NCBI GenBank assembly: GCA_038002745.1 | Contig: JBBODD010000001.1 | Span: 3,162,001-3,226,000, forward strand | Direction: 5' to 3' | DNA: 64,000 nucleotides | DNA from: Bacillus sp. FSL H8-0547 | GTDB lineage: Bacteria; Bacillota; Bacilli; Bacillales; Bacillaceae | Shown here: piece by piece, positions 17,711 through 26,780 of the stretch | Position numbering within the stretch: the first letter of the stretch is position 1 | How the letters are laid out: the number at the start of each line of letters is the position of its first letter | Translations under genes and position numbers: made by a program | Notes under the pieces: model-generated | Databases searched by the model: none | Told to the model about the DNA's origin: nothing | Seen by the model: the letters and a program-made list of their open reading frames with translations, nothing else

Positions 17711-19594
17711 ATGCGTATCCAATCATTTTCAAAAATTTCATTTTTGCTTATCGCGACATTGTTCATGTGGATCAAAACATACGTTGTCTACAAAACTAGC
17801 TTTGATATCAAAATTGAAAATTTCACCCAGGAGTTTATCCTGTTTATTAACCCCCTGAGCTTTCTTTTGTTTATCTTCGGCTTTGGCCTGTTCATGAAAG
17901 AGAAGAACCGCAACCGCTATATCCTTGCTGCAAGCATGATCGTTACGTTTGTCCTGCTTGCCAACATTGTTTTTTACCGGTTTTTCAATGACTTCCTGAC
18001 AATTCCGGTTCTTTTTCAGACAAGCAATATGGGTGACCTGGGAAGCAGCATTTCTTCCCTGTTCGAACCGCTTGATCTGCTATTGCTTGTTGACATTGTC
18101 ATTCTTGCCTGGCTTATGAAGCGCCCGCACTTTCAGGCAGATGCCACCGTCACAAGAAAAGAAAAATCGGCCTTCTATCTGCTTGTTGCCGGAATCTTTT
18201 TCTTTAACCTTGGACTGGCTGAGACAGAACGTCCGCAGCTGCTTACACGTTCCTTTGACCGTGAGATGCTTGTGAAAAACATCAGCGTCTATAATTTCCA
18301 CATTTATGACGGCGTGCTGCAGTCCAAAACATCTGCACAGCGTGCTCTTGCAGACAGCAACAGTCTTACTGAAATAGAGAACTATGTAAAAGCAAATAAA
18401 AAAGAACCGAATAAAGACATGTTCGGAATCGCAAAAGACAGAAACGTTATCCTGGTTTCACTGGAATCAACTCAGAGCTTTGTCATTAACGAAACCATTA
18501 ACGGCAAAGAAATCACGCCATTTTTAAATGATTTTATCGGTGAAAGCTATAACTTTGAAAACTTTTACCATCAGACAGGACAGGGTAAAACGTCCGATTC
18601 TGAATTTATCGTAGAGAATTCATTGTATCCGCTTGGGCGGGGAGCAGTATTCTTTACAAACAGCAACAACGAATATGCAGCGGCTCCTGAGCTGCTTAAA
18701 GAGCAAGGATACTATTCGGCCGTTTTCCATGCCAACAATAAAAGCTTCTGGAACCGCGACATCATGTATCAGACACTCGGGTATGACAGGTTCTTTGATG
18801 TAAATGACTATGAGGTAAATGAAGAAAATTCTGTCGGATGGGGATTAAAAGACAAAGAGTTCTTTGAACAGTCTGTTGACCATATGAAAGAACTTCCCCA
18901 GCCGTTTTACAGCAAGCATATCACGCTTACCAACCACTTCCCGTTTGAACTGAACGAAGAAGACAAAATGGTGGATGAGTTTAACTCAAACAGCAAAACG
19001 CTGAATAATTACTTCCCGACTGTGCGCTACCAGGATGAGGCCTTAAAACACTTCATTCAAAAACTAAAAGATGAAGGTCTTTACGAGAACTCCATTATTG
19101 TCCTTTATGGCGACCATTACGGCATTTCTGAAAACCACAATGCAGCCATGGGCGAATTCCTAGGCAAAGAAGTGACGCCGTACGATGAAATTCAGCTTCA
19201 GAGAGTGCCTTTTGTCATTCACATCCCTGGTGTGACAGATCAGAATCCTAAAACCATTTCTGATGTTTCAGGTCAGATTGATATACGTCCTACACTCATG
19301 CATTTGCTTGGCGTAGAGACGAAAGATGAGATTGAATTCGGCAAGGATCTTTTCTCAAAAGATAAACTTCCGTTTACGGTTCTGCGTGATGGAAGCTTCA
19401 TCACAGACAAATTTGTCTACACAAGCGGCACATGCTACGACAAATCAACAGAGGAGCCTGCTGAAGACAAGGATGCATGTGAACCATATATGGATAAAGC
19501 GAAACAGGAGCTTAACTACTCCGATAAAATCATCTATGGTGACCTGCTTCGTTTCTATGATGAAATGAAAAAGGAAAATGAAAAACAAGAATAA
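17711..19594 (+). CDS. yqgS: Lipoteichoic acid synthase-type enzyme (YqgS/LtaS family)
   Basis: 627 residues. Five N-terminal membrane helices (to about residue 180) are followed by an extracellular sulfatase-fold domain. The catalytic Thr is T294 in [10 protein letters not shown]; metal-site motifs are [16 protein letters not shown] and [11 protein letters not shown]. LtaS enzymes polymerise glycerol phosphate from phosphatidylglycerol into lipoteichoic acid. Its position between glcK and yqgT identifies it as the YqgS paralogue. The ATG follows GAGGAGG. Confidence 0.94.
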   Translation: MRIQSFSKISFLLIATLFMWIKTYVVYKTSFDIKIENFTQEFILFINPLSFLLFIFGFGLFMKEKNRNRYILAASMIVTFVLLANIVFYRFFNDFLTIPVLFQTSNMGDLGSSISSLFEPLDLLLLVDIVILAWLMKRPHFQADATVTRKEKSAFYLLVAGIFFFNLGLAETERPQLLTRSFDREMLVKNISVYNFHIYDGVLQSKTSAQRALADSNSLTEIENYVKANKKEPNKDMFGIAKDRNVILVSLESTQSFVINETINGKEITPFLNDFIGESYNFENFYHQTGQGKTSDSEFIVENSLYPLGRGAVFFTNSNNEYAAAPELLKEQGYYSAVFHANNKSFWNRDIMYQTLGYDRFFDVNDYEVNEENSVGWGLKDKEFFEQSVDHMKELPQPFYSKHITLTNHFPFELNEEDKMVDEFNSNSKTLNNYFPTVRYQDEALKHFIQKLKDEGLYENSIIVLYGDHYGISENHNAAMGEFLGKEVTPYDEIQLQRVPFVIHIPGVTDQNPKTISDVSGQIDIRPTLMHLLGVETKDEIEFGKDLFSKDKLPFTVLRDGSFITDKFVYTSGTCYDKSTEEPAEDKDACEPYMDKAKQELNYSDKIIYGDLLRFYDEMKKENEKQE

Positions 19595-19600
19595 ACCTGC

Positions 19601-19633
19601 AAAAGCTTTGGCCCTGTGCCAAAGCTTTTTTTC
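19601..19633 (+). terminator. Terminator after yqgS
   Basis: The stem AAAAGCTTTGGC/GCCAAAGCTTTT is followed by T residues. Confidence 0.88.
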
Positions 19634-19725
19634 ATTTTCTTTGATCCCCTTTGGAAAATGCTTTAACAAGAAAGCACGCATGCAATCATATGCTGAATAT
19701 AAGCACATTTTTTGGGGGGATTGAA

Positions 19726-20868
19726 ATGATTGTCAGAGTAAAAAGGGATACACATTTAAAAGAACTGTCCCATCTGCTGAATATACATGAACAGCTCCTG
19801 TTTGAGGCAAATCCTGCCTGTTCTGCAGCCTGCATCCTTTCAGGAGAGACGCTCCGCATACCTTTTACCGAGAATGTAAACTGTCACATATCGTCCACTT
19901 TCAATGCACCTCATATTAGGAATATAATAGACTTTTATGAGGGTCAGATTCCATTGCCGCCATCACCTGAGTTTATCCAAAAGAAGAGAGCATATGATTA
20001 CATTGTTTTGCTTGAAGATCTCGAAAAAATCCTTCATGCATATCCTTTTGTAGAAAAACGGACCATTGGACACAGTGTTCTGGGGCTGCCGGTGTATGAG
20101 CTTAAAATTGGAAACGGACCCAAAAAAGTCCATATGAACGGCTCCTTTCATGCAAATGAATGGATTACAACATCTGTTCTGATGAACTGGCTTCATGAAT
20201 ATTTAGAAGCGGTTGTTGACGGAGGGTCATTTGAAGGTCATTCCGCAATGGATTTATATCAGCAAGTATCGCTTTCTTTTGTCCCGATGGTCAATCCTGA
20301 CGGTGTACAGCTTGTACTGAACGGTCTGCCGTCTGATCATCCGCACTATCATTCGACGCTTCAGATGAACAATAACAGCCTTGATTTTGAACAGTGGAAG
20401 GCGAATATAAACGGAATTGATCTGAACAATCAATATCCTGCGAACTGGGAGATTGAAAAGGAGAGGAAAATTCCGAAAGCACCGTCTTCAAGGGACTACC
20501 CGGGTGACGCGCCGCTGACTGAACCGGAATCCATTATGATGGCAAAGCTTGCGGATACAGAGAATTTTGATATGGTTGTCGCTGTCCATACCCAGGGAGA
20601 AGAAATCTATTGGGGATATATGAACTGCGAGCCTGAACAAGCGGGCATCATCGTGAAAGAATTCAGCAGGCAGAGCGGCTATAAAGCGATCAGAACCATT
20701 GACAGTCACGCTGGATTCAGGGACTGGTTTGTTTTGGAGCAGAAGAAATGCGGGTATACTATAGAGCTTGGGACGGGAGTGAATCCTCTTCCGCTCAGTC
20801 AGTTCGATGAAATTTACAAAAAAAGCAGAGGCATTTTCTGGGCTTCATTATATATGCTGAAATCCTGA
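19726..20868 (+). CDS. yqgT: Gamma-D-glutamyl-meso-diaminopimelate peptidase YqgT (M14)
   Basis: 380 residues. An N-terminal LysM-like module (about residues 1-50, VKRDTHLKELSHLLNIHEQL) precedes an M14 zinc carboxypeptidase domain. Zinc ligands are in SFHANEWI (HxxE) and AVHTQGEE; the catalytic Glu is in YTIELGTG. The family cuts gamma-D-Glu-DAP bonds in peptidoglycan peptides. No signal peptide is seen, as in B. subtilis YqgT. The ATG at 19726 follows a GGGGGG site; longer in-frame starts lack one. Confidence 0.92.
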   Translation: MIVRVKRDTHLKELSHLLNIHEQLLFEANPACSAACILSGETLRIPFTENVNCHISSTFNAPHIRNIIDFYEGQIPLPPSPEFIQKKRAYDYIVLLEDLEKILHAYPFVEKRTIGHSVLGLPVYELKIGNGPKKVHMNGSFHANEWITTSVLMNWLHEYLEAVVDGGSFEGHSAMDLYQQVSLSFVPMVNPDGVQLVLNGLPSDHPHYHSTLQMNNNSLDFEQWKANINGIDLNNQYPANWEIEKERKIPKAPSSRDYPGDAPLTEPESIMMAKLADTENFDMVVAVHTQGEEIYWGYMNCEPEQAGIIVKEFSRQSGYKAIRTIDSHAGFRDWFVLEQKKCGYTIELGTGVNPLPLSQFDEIYKKSRGIFWASLYMLKS

Positions 20869-20919
20869 AACTTTTCAGCAAGTCTGAACGTAATACAAGA
20901 TAAGAAGAGGGGAGACGGG

Positions 20920-22017
20920 ATGATGAGAGCCAGACTATTTACCGCTGTACTATTTATTGTCATGCTTGCTGCCGGCTGCTCGCAGCAGCCTCATCAATCT
21001 CGGGATGTTCCGGACGAAAAGGAAGTAAAATCAGAGCAATTGAATGAGAAAGATAAGTCTGCAGACAAGGCACCAGAAAAAGATGTCGTCCCGCTTTCGG
21101 ATGCAGAATTCTTTTCTGCTGAAGACTGGGCAAATGAGAGCAGTATTTATTATTTAAGCGAAAATGCCGGCGGATCAGTCGTCTACCAATATCATTTGTT
21201 CACAGGAGAAAGAAAACCGTTTTTTGAAACAAAGGCATCCATCGTTCAATTGTCAATCAACCGGGAGACGGGCTTGCTCGCCGTTCACTCCAGCCCTTCA
21301 AGCTATGAGGCAAACATCACGATCCTTGATCAATCAGGAAATATCAGAACAGAGCGGTCATTCCCGTCAACTGAACTGAATCTGTCATGGAGTCCATCAG
21401 GAGAAAAACTTTTCATCACAGCTTTTGATGAAAACTGGTCTTTTGAAACATTTCTCCTTTCAATGAGTGATTATTCGCTTGAAAAAAACCCGGTCGAGCT
21501 TCCCTTTATTCAGTGGCTCACTGATGATGAAGTCACTTATCTGAAATGGAATGAAGCAGAACCGCAGCTCACAGCTCCTCTTGCAGCCTATTCTCTGCAG
21601 ACAAAGGAAGAGCGGATTCTTGATGAACACATTATTTCACATGCGCATTTTGGGGAATACACATTTTCAATAAAAGTAGAGAACGAAGAGGAATCAACCG
21701 GCACGTATTTATTTTTCAAAAACGGAGAACTTCTCTATTCATTTGACGTTCCATTAACTCCTTTATACTCCGAGTGGCTTATTCCTGAATATGACACTGC
21801 GGAAGGTGTATTCTATACTTTTATTCCGGGAGATATGGAAGGGAAGTTCGATTTGACTGCTGTTGACCCGGAAAAAGCATCAATGGAGGTCATCACCCGG
21901 AATGTCGATAACAGTCCGATCAGCCTTTCACCTGACGGGAAATATGCCTTGTACGGATCGTACCGGGAAAAGCTTATTCACTTGAAAGATGGTGAAATTA
22001 AGAGTATCGTTAAATGA
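20920..22017 (+). CDS. yqgU: YqgU lipoprotein with beta-propeller-like body
   Basis: 365 residues. The signal peptide has lipobox LAAGC (Cys at about residue 22) followed by a charged linker. The body has repeated short strands with SPSGEKLFI and SPDGKYALYG motifs, as in WD40/YncE-like propellers. It is probably anchored outside the membrane. Function is unknown; B. subtilis YqgU holds the same position. The AGGGGAG site fits either of two adjacent ATGs (20920 or 20923). Confidence 0.83.
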   Translation: MMRARLFTAVLFIVMLAAGCSQQPHQSRDVPDEKEVKSEQLNEKDKSADKAPEKDVVPLSDAEFFSAEDWANESSIYYLSENAGGSVVYQYHLFTGERKPFFETKASIVQLSINRETGLLAVHSSPSSYEANITILDQSGNIRTERSFPSTELNLSWSPSGEKLFITAFDENWSFETFLLSMSDYSLEKNPVELPFIQWLTDDEVTYLKWNEAEPQLTAPLAAYSLQTKEERILDEHIISHAHFGEYTFSIKVENEEESTGTYLFFKNGELLYSFDVPLTPLYSEWLIPEYDTAEGVFYTFIPGDMEGKFDLTAVDPEKASMEVITRNVDNSPISLSPDGKYALYGSYREKLIHLKDGEIKSIVK

Positions 22018-22038
22018 AAAAAGAAGGCAGGAACGAAC

Positions 22039-22350
22039 ATGGCTATAGCAGATGTAACCGTCATACCAATAGGCACCGAAACGGCAAGTGTAAGCCAATA
22101 TGTAGCAGCGGTTCAAAAAATCCTCAGAGGATATGAAGCGGAAGGCAAGATTAAATTTCAGCTTACCCCGATGAATACGCTTATCGAAGGGGAGCTGCCG
22201 GATTTATTTGAAGTCATTCAGGCGATTCACGAGTCTCCTTTTGAGAAAGGGATTCAACGAGTAGCCACCAATATCCGCATTGATGACCGGAGAGACAAAA
22301 CGTCTACAATGGAAAGCAAGCTTAAAAGTGTAAACGCCCATCAGGAGTAA
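22039..22350 (+). CDS. yqgV: YqgV, MTH1187 family thiamine-binding protein
   Basis: 103 residues, beginning MAIADVTVIPIGTETASVSQYVAAV and matching the MTH1187/YkoF-like ferredoxin-fold family (formerly DUF77), whose members can bind thiamine or related pyrimidines. It is small, cytosolic and likely oligomeric. It starts 21 bases after yqgU and is followed by a strong terminator. Confidence 0.87.
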   Translation: MAIADVTVIPIGTETASVSQYVAAVQKILRGYEAEGKIKFQLTPMNTLIEGELPDLFEVIQAIHESPFEKGIQRVATNIRIDDRRDKTSTMESKLKSVNAHQE

Positions 22351-22357
22351 AAAACAA

Positions 22358-22402
22358 AAACGGCCATACAGAGTGCATGTGCACCCGGTATGGCCGTTTT
22401 TT
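22358..22402 (+). terminator. Terminator between yqgV and yqgW
   Basis: The stem AAACGGCCATAC/GTATGGCCGTTT contains an inner loop hairpin (TGCATGTGCA region) and is followed by a T-run. The two genes converge here. Confidence 0.88.
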
Positions 22403-22410
22403 GCTGCCTA

Positions 22411-22584
22411 TTAGTGAGCAGTTGGAAATCCATGGTGAAGAATGGTCATAACAGTAAACCATCCGAAAACAGCAAGTGTTCCGCCGGCGAAAACAATGCC
22501 CATTACATTTTTGTCTTTAAACGAGCGCAGCAATCCGAGCACAGACAGCAATGTAACAAGAGCAAAAATAATAACTAACCCCAT
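22411..22584 (-). CDS. yqgW: Small DUF2759 membrane protein at the yqgW position
   Basis: 57 residues with two hydrophobic segments (about residues 2-20 and 28-49), starting MGLVIIFALVTLL and ending PTAH. A GGGGG-containing binding site precedes the ATG. Sequence pattern and place fit the DUF2759 proteins of Bacillales. Function unknown. Confidence 0.8.
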   Translation of the reverse strand: MGLVIIFALVTLLSVLGLLRSFKDKNVMGIVFAGGTLAVFGWFTVMTILHHGFPTAH

Positions 22585-22667
22585 ATTTGTAGCCCCCTGA
22601 CGTATGTAAGTCGTTTCATAAAATCATGAAGAAAAGCAAAATATTCCTTTTAATAGTTTAAACGTTT

Positions 22668-23114
22668 TCATTCTGTTTGTCGAGGCCCGAATTCTATGCA
22701 GACGCCATATGATTCAGCCATTTTTTTCATGAGCTCCAAATTGTCTGCGTCTGTGAATAAAACGCTGCCATTCTCTGCAATCAGGTGCTCTTCTGTCTGA
22801 AGTCTGCACATGTGTTTCTGGAGAGGATCGCCGCTTGTGAGTCTGAACGAAAGGATCATCTCTGAAAGGAAATAATGGCGGCCCGCTTCACTTGTAAAAC
22901 CATAGTCAGTAAATGTATCGTACAGCACACTCAGGTCTGTCTGCAGCAGCTCGTGCACATCTTCTATCAGAGTATGTTTTTCTTCTTTCAGCTGTGTGAC
23001 AAGACGGCTGCAGTCTGTTACCGTGATCATATCCGCTCTGTCTATCCAGTCATATTCCTGAATAGCTTGAGCACAGGCATCACTGGTCCATTCAATTCCC
23101 CATAATCTTTTCAC
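22668..23114 (-). CDS. Uncharacterised 148-residue protein
   Basis: GTG start (MKRLWGIEWTSDACAQ) with GGAGAGG upstream; ends FGPRQTE. Soluble and acidic, with several Cys residues and no recognised motif. It lies between yqgW and the divergent yqgX, a place empty in the B. subtilis order I know, so it may be a lineage-specific gene. Codon use looks like its neighbours, arguing for a real gene. Confidence 0.7.
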   Translation of the reverse strand: MKRLWGIEWTSDACAQAIQEYDWIDRADMITVTDCSRLVTQLKEEKHTLIEDVHELLQTDLSVLYDTFTDYGFTSEAGRHYFLSEMILSFRLTSGDPLQKHMCRLQTEEHLIAENGSVLFTDADNLELMKKMAESYGVCIEFGPRQTE

Positions 23115-23194
23115 CCTTTTCAGCCTCTCCTTCTTTTAGTTGTTTCCCTTTTTAGTGTAGAATAGAAAGAAAATGCATGCAACGGGGTGTTTAT

Positions 23195-23827
23195 ATGAAT
23201 TGGGAGCAGCTGCCTTTAGGTCCTCTCCAAACAAATTGCTACATAATCTCTAACCGCGAAAAGGAATGCCTGGTCATTGATCCGGGGAGCGAAGGAAATA
23301 AATTGATTCAGCACCTGCAAAAACGCGGCCTGAAGCCAGTAGCTGTGCTTCTGACACACGGCCATTTCGATCATATCGGCGCAGTTGACGACGTGCGCAA
23401 TGAATACAAAGTTCCGGTCTACATACACAGACTTGAAAAAAAGTGGCTTGGTAATCCAGCTAAGAACGGGTCAAATGCTTTTCTTGGACAATCTATTGCA
23501 GCTGAAGACGCCGACTATCTGATTGATGAGGAAACCATTCTGAATGCGGGGTCTTTCTCCTGCAAAGTGCTGGAAACGCCGGGCCACTCACCGGGAAGCA
23601 TTTCCTTTTACTTTGAGGAAAGCGGATTTGTCGTATCGGGAGATGCTCTTTTTGCGGGCAGCATTGGCCGGACGGATCTTCCTGAAGGCAATCATCGCCA
23701 GCTGATTAAAAGCATTCATGACAAACTGCTGAACCTTCCTGAAGACACGGTCGTGCTGCCTGGACACGGACAGGATACAACGATAGGAGCCGAAATGGAC
23801 AGCAATCCATTTTTAAACGGTTTTTAG
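23195..23827 (+). CDS. yqgX: YqgX, metallo-beta-lactamase fold hydrolase
   Basis: 210 residues. Metal ligands are in LTHGHFDHIG (HxHxDH), GHSPGSISF, SGDALFAGSIGR and LPGHGQDT, the set seen in glyoxalase-II-like and bacillithiol-related hydrolases. MNWEQLPLGPLQTNCYI is the typical start; the ATG at 23195 is chosen over an in-frame ATG six codons earlier. Substrate not defined. It is followed after eight bases by the MidA-type methyltransferase gene. Confidence 0.9.
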   Translation: MNWEQLPLGPLQTNCYIISNREKECLVIDPGSEGNKLIQHLQKRGLKPVAVLLTHGHFDHIGAVDDVRNEYKVPVYIHRLEKKWLGNPAKNGSNAFLGQSIAAEDADYLIDEETILNAGSFSCKVLETPGHSPGSISFYFEESGFVVSGDALFAGSIGRTDLPEGNHRQLIKSIHDKLLNLPEDTVVLPGHGQDTTIGAEMDSNPFLNGF

Positions 23828-23835
23828 GAAGTGCC

Positions 23836-24924
23836 ATGAAACAGCTTGTCTTCGATTTGATTGACCGGCAGGGAGGCTCTATTTCCTATGCGGAGTATAT
23901 GAACCTTGTCCTCTATCATTCAGAGCACGGCTACTATTCAAGACCTGGGCAAAAGATAGGAAAAGGCGGGGACTTTTACACATCCAGTAATGTCTCGGAT
24001 GTTTATGCGAAAGTATTTGCAGCCTTTTTTTCCAGGATTGTTGAAAAAGGGCTTGCTGAACCGGCGTTTTGTGAAATCGGCGGGGGCACAGGGAGATTTC
24101 TGGAAGCACTCCTTTTGGAATGGAAAAAGTGTTCACCTCATACTTATGAGGCATTAACGGTTATTTCTGTTGAAGGAAGCGGGTTTCACAGAAACCTTCA
24201 AATGCAAAGGTGTGCACACCTTGCCGTTTCTTTTCAGGAGCAGCTTCCGGATAATTTCAGAGGGATCATCTTCTCAAACGAACTGTTTGATGCCTTTCCT
24301 GTACATGTAGTTGCCAAAATAGATTCACAGCTTGCTGAAGTGAAAGTGGCTTATAAAAAAGGCTTGCTCGTTGAAGAATTCGAGCCTCTCAAAAATGAAG
24401 AGATTGTTTCTTTCCTGCTGTGGCAGAATATTCAGCTCTCAGAAGGCCAGCGTTTTGAAGTGCCGCTGTCTATGCTCAGCTATATGCGGATGCTGGATCA
24501 TGCTTGTGAGGCTGCTGTCATCGCAATGGCGGACTATGGCTACACAAACGCAGAGTGGCACACTCCTGCAAGAAAGCAGGGGAGCATGAGGGGATATTTC
24601 AAACATCAAATGATGCCGCCGCTTCTGCACCCGTTTGAAATGGATATCACAACCCATATCCATTTTGATGCTTATGAGAAAAAAGCGGAAGAGCTTGGGT
24701 GGAACCTGCTCGTGAAAGAAAGGCAGGATCAGTTTCTGATGAATGCGGGAATCCTTTCATTTCTTCATGAGCATTCCCACAGAGATCCTTTCAGCCCGTC
24801 TGCCAAACAGAACAGAGCTGTAAGAGACCTGATCATGCCGGGCGGTATCAGTTCTGCGTTTCATGTGTATCTGCATGGCAAAGGAATTGAACGCCTGACT
24901 GAAGACATTTATAAAAAATGGTGA
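23836..24924 (+). CDS. MidA/NDUFAF7-family SAM-dependent methyltransferase
   Basis: 362 residues. The N-terminal motif YAEYMNLVLYHSEHGYYS and the SAM-binding motif CEIGGGTGRFLEALL (about residues 76-90) are characteristic of the DUF185/MidA group. Human NDUFAF7 methylates an arginine of complex I; the bacterial target is unknown. It forms a two-gene unit with yqgX and ends in a strong terminator. Confidence 0.88.
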   Translation: MKQLVFDLIDRQGGSISYAEYMNLVLYHSEHGYYSRPGQKIGKGGDFYTSSNVSDVYAKVFAAFFSRIVEKGLAEPAFCEIGGGTGRFLEALLLEWKKCSPHTYEALTVISVEGSGFHRNLQMQRCAHLAVSFQEQLPDNFRGIIFSNELFDAFPVHVVAKIDSQLAEVKVAYKKGLLVEEFEPLKNEEIVSFLLWQNIQLSEGQRFEVPLSMLSYMRMLDHACEAAVIAMADYGYTNAEWHTPARKQGSMRGYFKHQMMPPLLHPFEMDITTHIHFDAYEKKAEELGWNLLVKERQDQFLMNAGILSFLHEHSHRDPFSPSAKQNRAVRDLIMPGGISSAFHVYLHGKGIERLTEDIYKKW

Positions 24925-24952
24925 CCTGCATTTTGCAGATCACCATTTTTTT
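24918..24952 (+). terminator. Terminator after the MidA-type gene
   Basis: The stem ATGGTGACCTGCA/TGCAGATCACCAT (one mismatch) is followed by seven T residues. Confidence 0.88.
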
Positions 24953-24994
24953 GTCTGATAAGTCCGATAGAGGGGGCGCGCGAATTGGCTTTTC

Positions 24995-25360
24995 CTAGTG
25001 TCCAGTTCCATCGCTCAACTCCTCTGCCAGAACAAATCCGTCAAAAAAGTCAAACCCGGACTTTTCAGCCGGATTCTTATCTGGCTCCCGGAGCTAAACG
25101 AGCGATTCCACTTTTCGTGGTGTCTAGCTCCATCGCTCAACTCCTCTGCCAGAACAGAAACGGCGGTATAGGCAAAAAGCGCCTATACCGCCGTTTCTTT
25201 ATCTGACTCCCAGAGCTAACCGGGCGATTCCACTTTTCTTGGTGTCCAGCTCCGCCTCCTAGCCCTTCCGTCAGAACAAAATCCCCGAAAAAGTCAAAAG
25301 CGGACTTTTCCGGGGATTTCTTTTCTGCTTGTCAGGGCTGAACAGTCGGCTCCGCTTTTC
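24995..25360 (+). repeat. Palindromic 122-bp repeat, cluster B (3 units)
   Basis: Three head-to-tail units of exactly 122 bp at 24995-25116, 25117-25238 and 25239-25360, separated only by the recurring CGATTC-CRCTTTTC junction. The middle unit has completely different arms (25157-25173 with 25181-25197: 17 bp, perfect, 7-nt loop) within the same frame. The array lies between convergent genes and ends flush with the stop codon of yqgY. Confidence 0.88.
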
Positions 25361-25606
25361 TTAGTGACCGCCTTGCCCAGGTACCATCATAAATGTAGTC
25401 CAATATGTAAAGCCCACGAAGAAAATCGTTAAATATGCGCCGAACACGTAAATGTACATGCGCTCAGAAAGTTTAAGATAAGATAAAAACACGAAAAATC
25501 CCGTCTGACCGAAGAATAATAATGAAGTCGTTTTCATATCTCCCAGGTAAAACATGACAGCGAAGATGCCAGTCCAGAAGCCTAATACTCGGAACATGCG
25601 ATCCAT
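25361..25606 (-). CDS. yqgY: YqgY, small DUF2626 membrane protein
   Basis: 81 residues with two or three hydrophobic segments (about residues 7-24, 28-44 and 50-72), MDRMFRVLGFWTGIF to MMVPGQGGH. AGGAGGG lies eight bases before the ATG. Matches the DUF2626/YqgY family found next to mgsR in Bacillus. Function unknown. Its stop codon directly touches the end of repeat cluster B. Confidence 0.88.
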   Translation of the reverse strand: MDRMFRVLGFWTGIFAVMFYLGDMKTTSLLFFGQTGFFVFLSYLKLSERMYIYVFGAYLTIFFVGFTYWTTFMMVPGQGGH

Positions 25607-25762
25607 ATGTCAATCCCTCCTTTGTTAAGTCCCTAAGTCCATCACTTTTTTTATTATAATGTACGTCCAACACCCTTGTAAATAGCGTTTACATTCTAGA
25701 AGTACCAATTATGTCACAAAGTGTAAACAAACCTAAAAAAAAGTTTGTTGAAATCAAGGCTT

Positions 25763-25796
25763 ATTGCTGTACAAAAGTTAAACAATTGCTGTACAA
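25763..25796 (+). repeat. Direct repeat of ATTGCTGTACAA upstream of mgsR
   Basis: The 12-mer ATTGCTGTACAA occurs at 25763-25774 and 25785-25796, exactly 22 bp apart (two helical turns), on the upstream side of mgsR. The second copy contains a TACAAT that could serve as a -10. It may be an operator pair. Confidence 0.65.
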
Positions 25797-25875
25797 TCGG
25801 TTTATACAAGTTGAACAGTTGTCGTCTAAGCAAAATTGATCATAAAAAAACAATATGAAATGGGAGATGAAGACA

Positions 25876-26256
25876 ATGAACGAATTGGTTTTTTATAGTT
25901 ATCCGAGCTGTACATCATGCAGAAAGACAAAGCATTGGCTTAAGGCACATAACGTTGATTTCAATGAAAAACATTTGTTTCGCGAAACTCCTACTTATTC
26001 AGAACTTCAAAAAATCCTTCAGCTTACAACAGACGGCATGGATGAGATTCTAGCGACCCGCAGCCAGACATACAAGGAACTGAACCTGGATATAGATGAA
26101 CTGCCGCTTTCAGATGTGATAAAACTGATCATCGACGAGCCCAAACTTCTTAGAAGGCCTATTATCACAGACGGAAAAAAACTGGTCGTCGGCTATAATC
26201 CTCAAGCCCTTACAAAGCTTTCTAAAAAGAAAGAAGTACAAAAATCCGTTTCATAA
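25876..26256 (+). CDS. mgsR: Spx/MgsR-family regulator
   Basis: 126 residues, arsenate-reductase-like (ArsC) fold with a redox CxxC at C12 and C15 (YPSCTSCRKTK) and the RPI motif (LLRRPIITDG) near residue 98. Proteins of this group bind RNA polymerase alpha-CTD; MgsR controls a sub-regulon of the general stress response in B. subtilis. The ATG at 25876 has GGGAG nine bases upstream; two earlier in-frame ATGs are less well placed. Position next to yqgY supports mgsR (yqgZ) over spx. Confidence 0.87.
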   Translation: MNELVFYSYPSCTSCRKTKHWLKAHNVDFNEKHLFRETPTYSELQKILQLTTDGMDEILATRSQTYKELNLDIDELPLSDVIKLIIDEPKLLRRPIITDGKKLVVGYNPQALTKLSKKKEVQKSVS

Positions 26257-26267
26257 AAAGCCCACAT

Positions 26268-26283
26268 GTTCTTTATAGGGAAC
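26268..26283 (+). promoter_or_regulatory. SinR-like operator 1
   Basis: GTTCTTT-AT-AGGGAAC: one exact SinR half-site (consensus GTTCTYT) with a degenerate inverted partner 2 bp away. It lies 156 bp upstream of the gene at 26439. Confidence 0.45.
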
Positions 26284-26404
26284 GAAATAATAAGAATTCA
26301 TTAGAATTATGCAGAAATACCTAGTAATGATGTGATAACTTAAAAATATGCCCGAATTTGAAGATTTTCATTTCAGCCTTTTCTTTGTATAGTGAATATA
26401 GATA

Positions 26405-26420
26405 GTTCATTATAAAGAAC
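26405..26420 (+). promoter_or_regulatory. SinR-like operator 2
   Basis: GTTCATT-AT-AAAGAAC: an inverted repeat with one exact SinR half-site on the minus strand and one with a single mismatch, 2 bp apart. It ends 18 bp before the chosen start at 26439, in a position that would block expression. Confidence 0.6.
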
Positions 26421-26438
26421 GAAAAGGGTGGAATGATG

Positions 26439-26687
26439 ATGACAGAAATTCAATTTTTCCTAGAAGGCATTGGCAACCGGAACGTAGCAACAGACTACTC
26501 CAGCCCGAATTTTATTACAGATGAGGCAAGCATCGAAAAAGCTTCCAAAGAGTTTGCTAAAAAGAACAAGCTGAAATATATTGAATATGAAATCCTGAAC
26601 AGCGGGTACAGGGTTTACTATCTGAAACCGTCCTTGCTCAAATCAAAGAGGAAGCCATATATTTATTATGCGAAAAGAAACGCTTAA
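26439..26687 (+). CDS. Small uncharacterised basic protein under a SinR-like operator
   Basis: 82 residues, MTEIQFFLEGIGNRNVATDY to YIYYAKRNA. Soluble, with a Lys-rich middle and Tyr-rich C-terminus; no motif recognised. Of three consecutive in-frame ATGs, the one at 26439 is seven bases after AAAGGGTGG. It stands alone between mgsR and a repeat array, with its own terminator. Two SinR-like inverted repeats precede it, suggesting biofilm-linked control. Confidence 0.75.
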   Translation: MTEIQFFLEGIGNRNVATDYSSPNFITDEASIEKASKEFAKKNKLKYIEYEILNSGYRVYYLKPSLLKSKRKPYIYYAKRNA

Positions 26688-26720
26688 AAAACCTGCGGAT
26701 ACAATATCCGCAGGTTTTTT
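26686..26720 (+). terminator. Terminator after the gene at 26439
   Basis: The stem AAAACCTGCGGATA/TATCCGCAGGTTTT is followed by T residues. Confidence 0.88.
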
Positions 26721-26780
26721 GGTGTTTGGTGATTGTGCAAAGGTTGAACATCCCGATCCTTCTTTTTTCAGGGGTGAACA

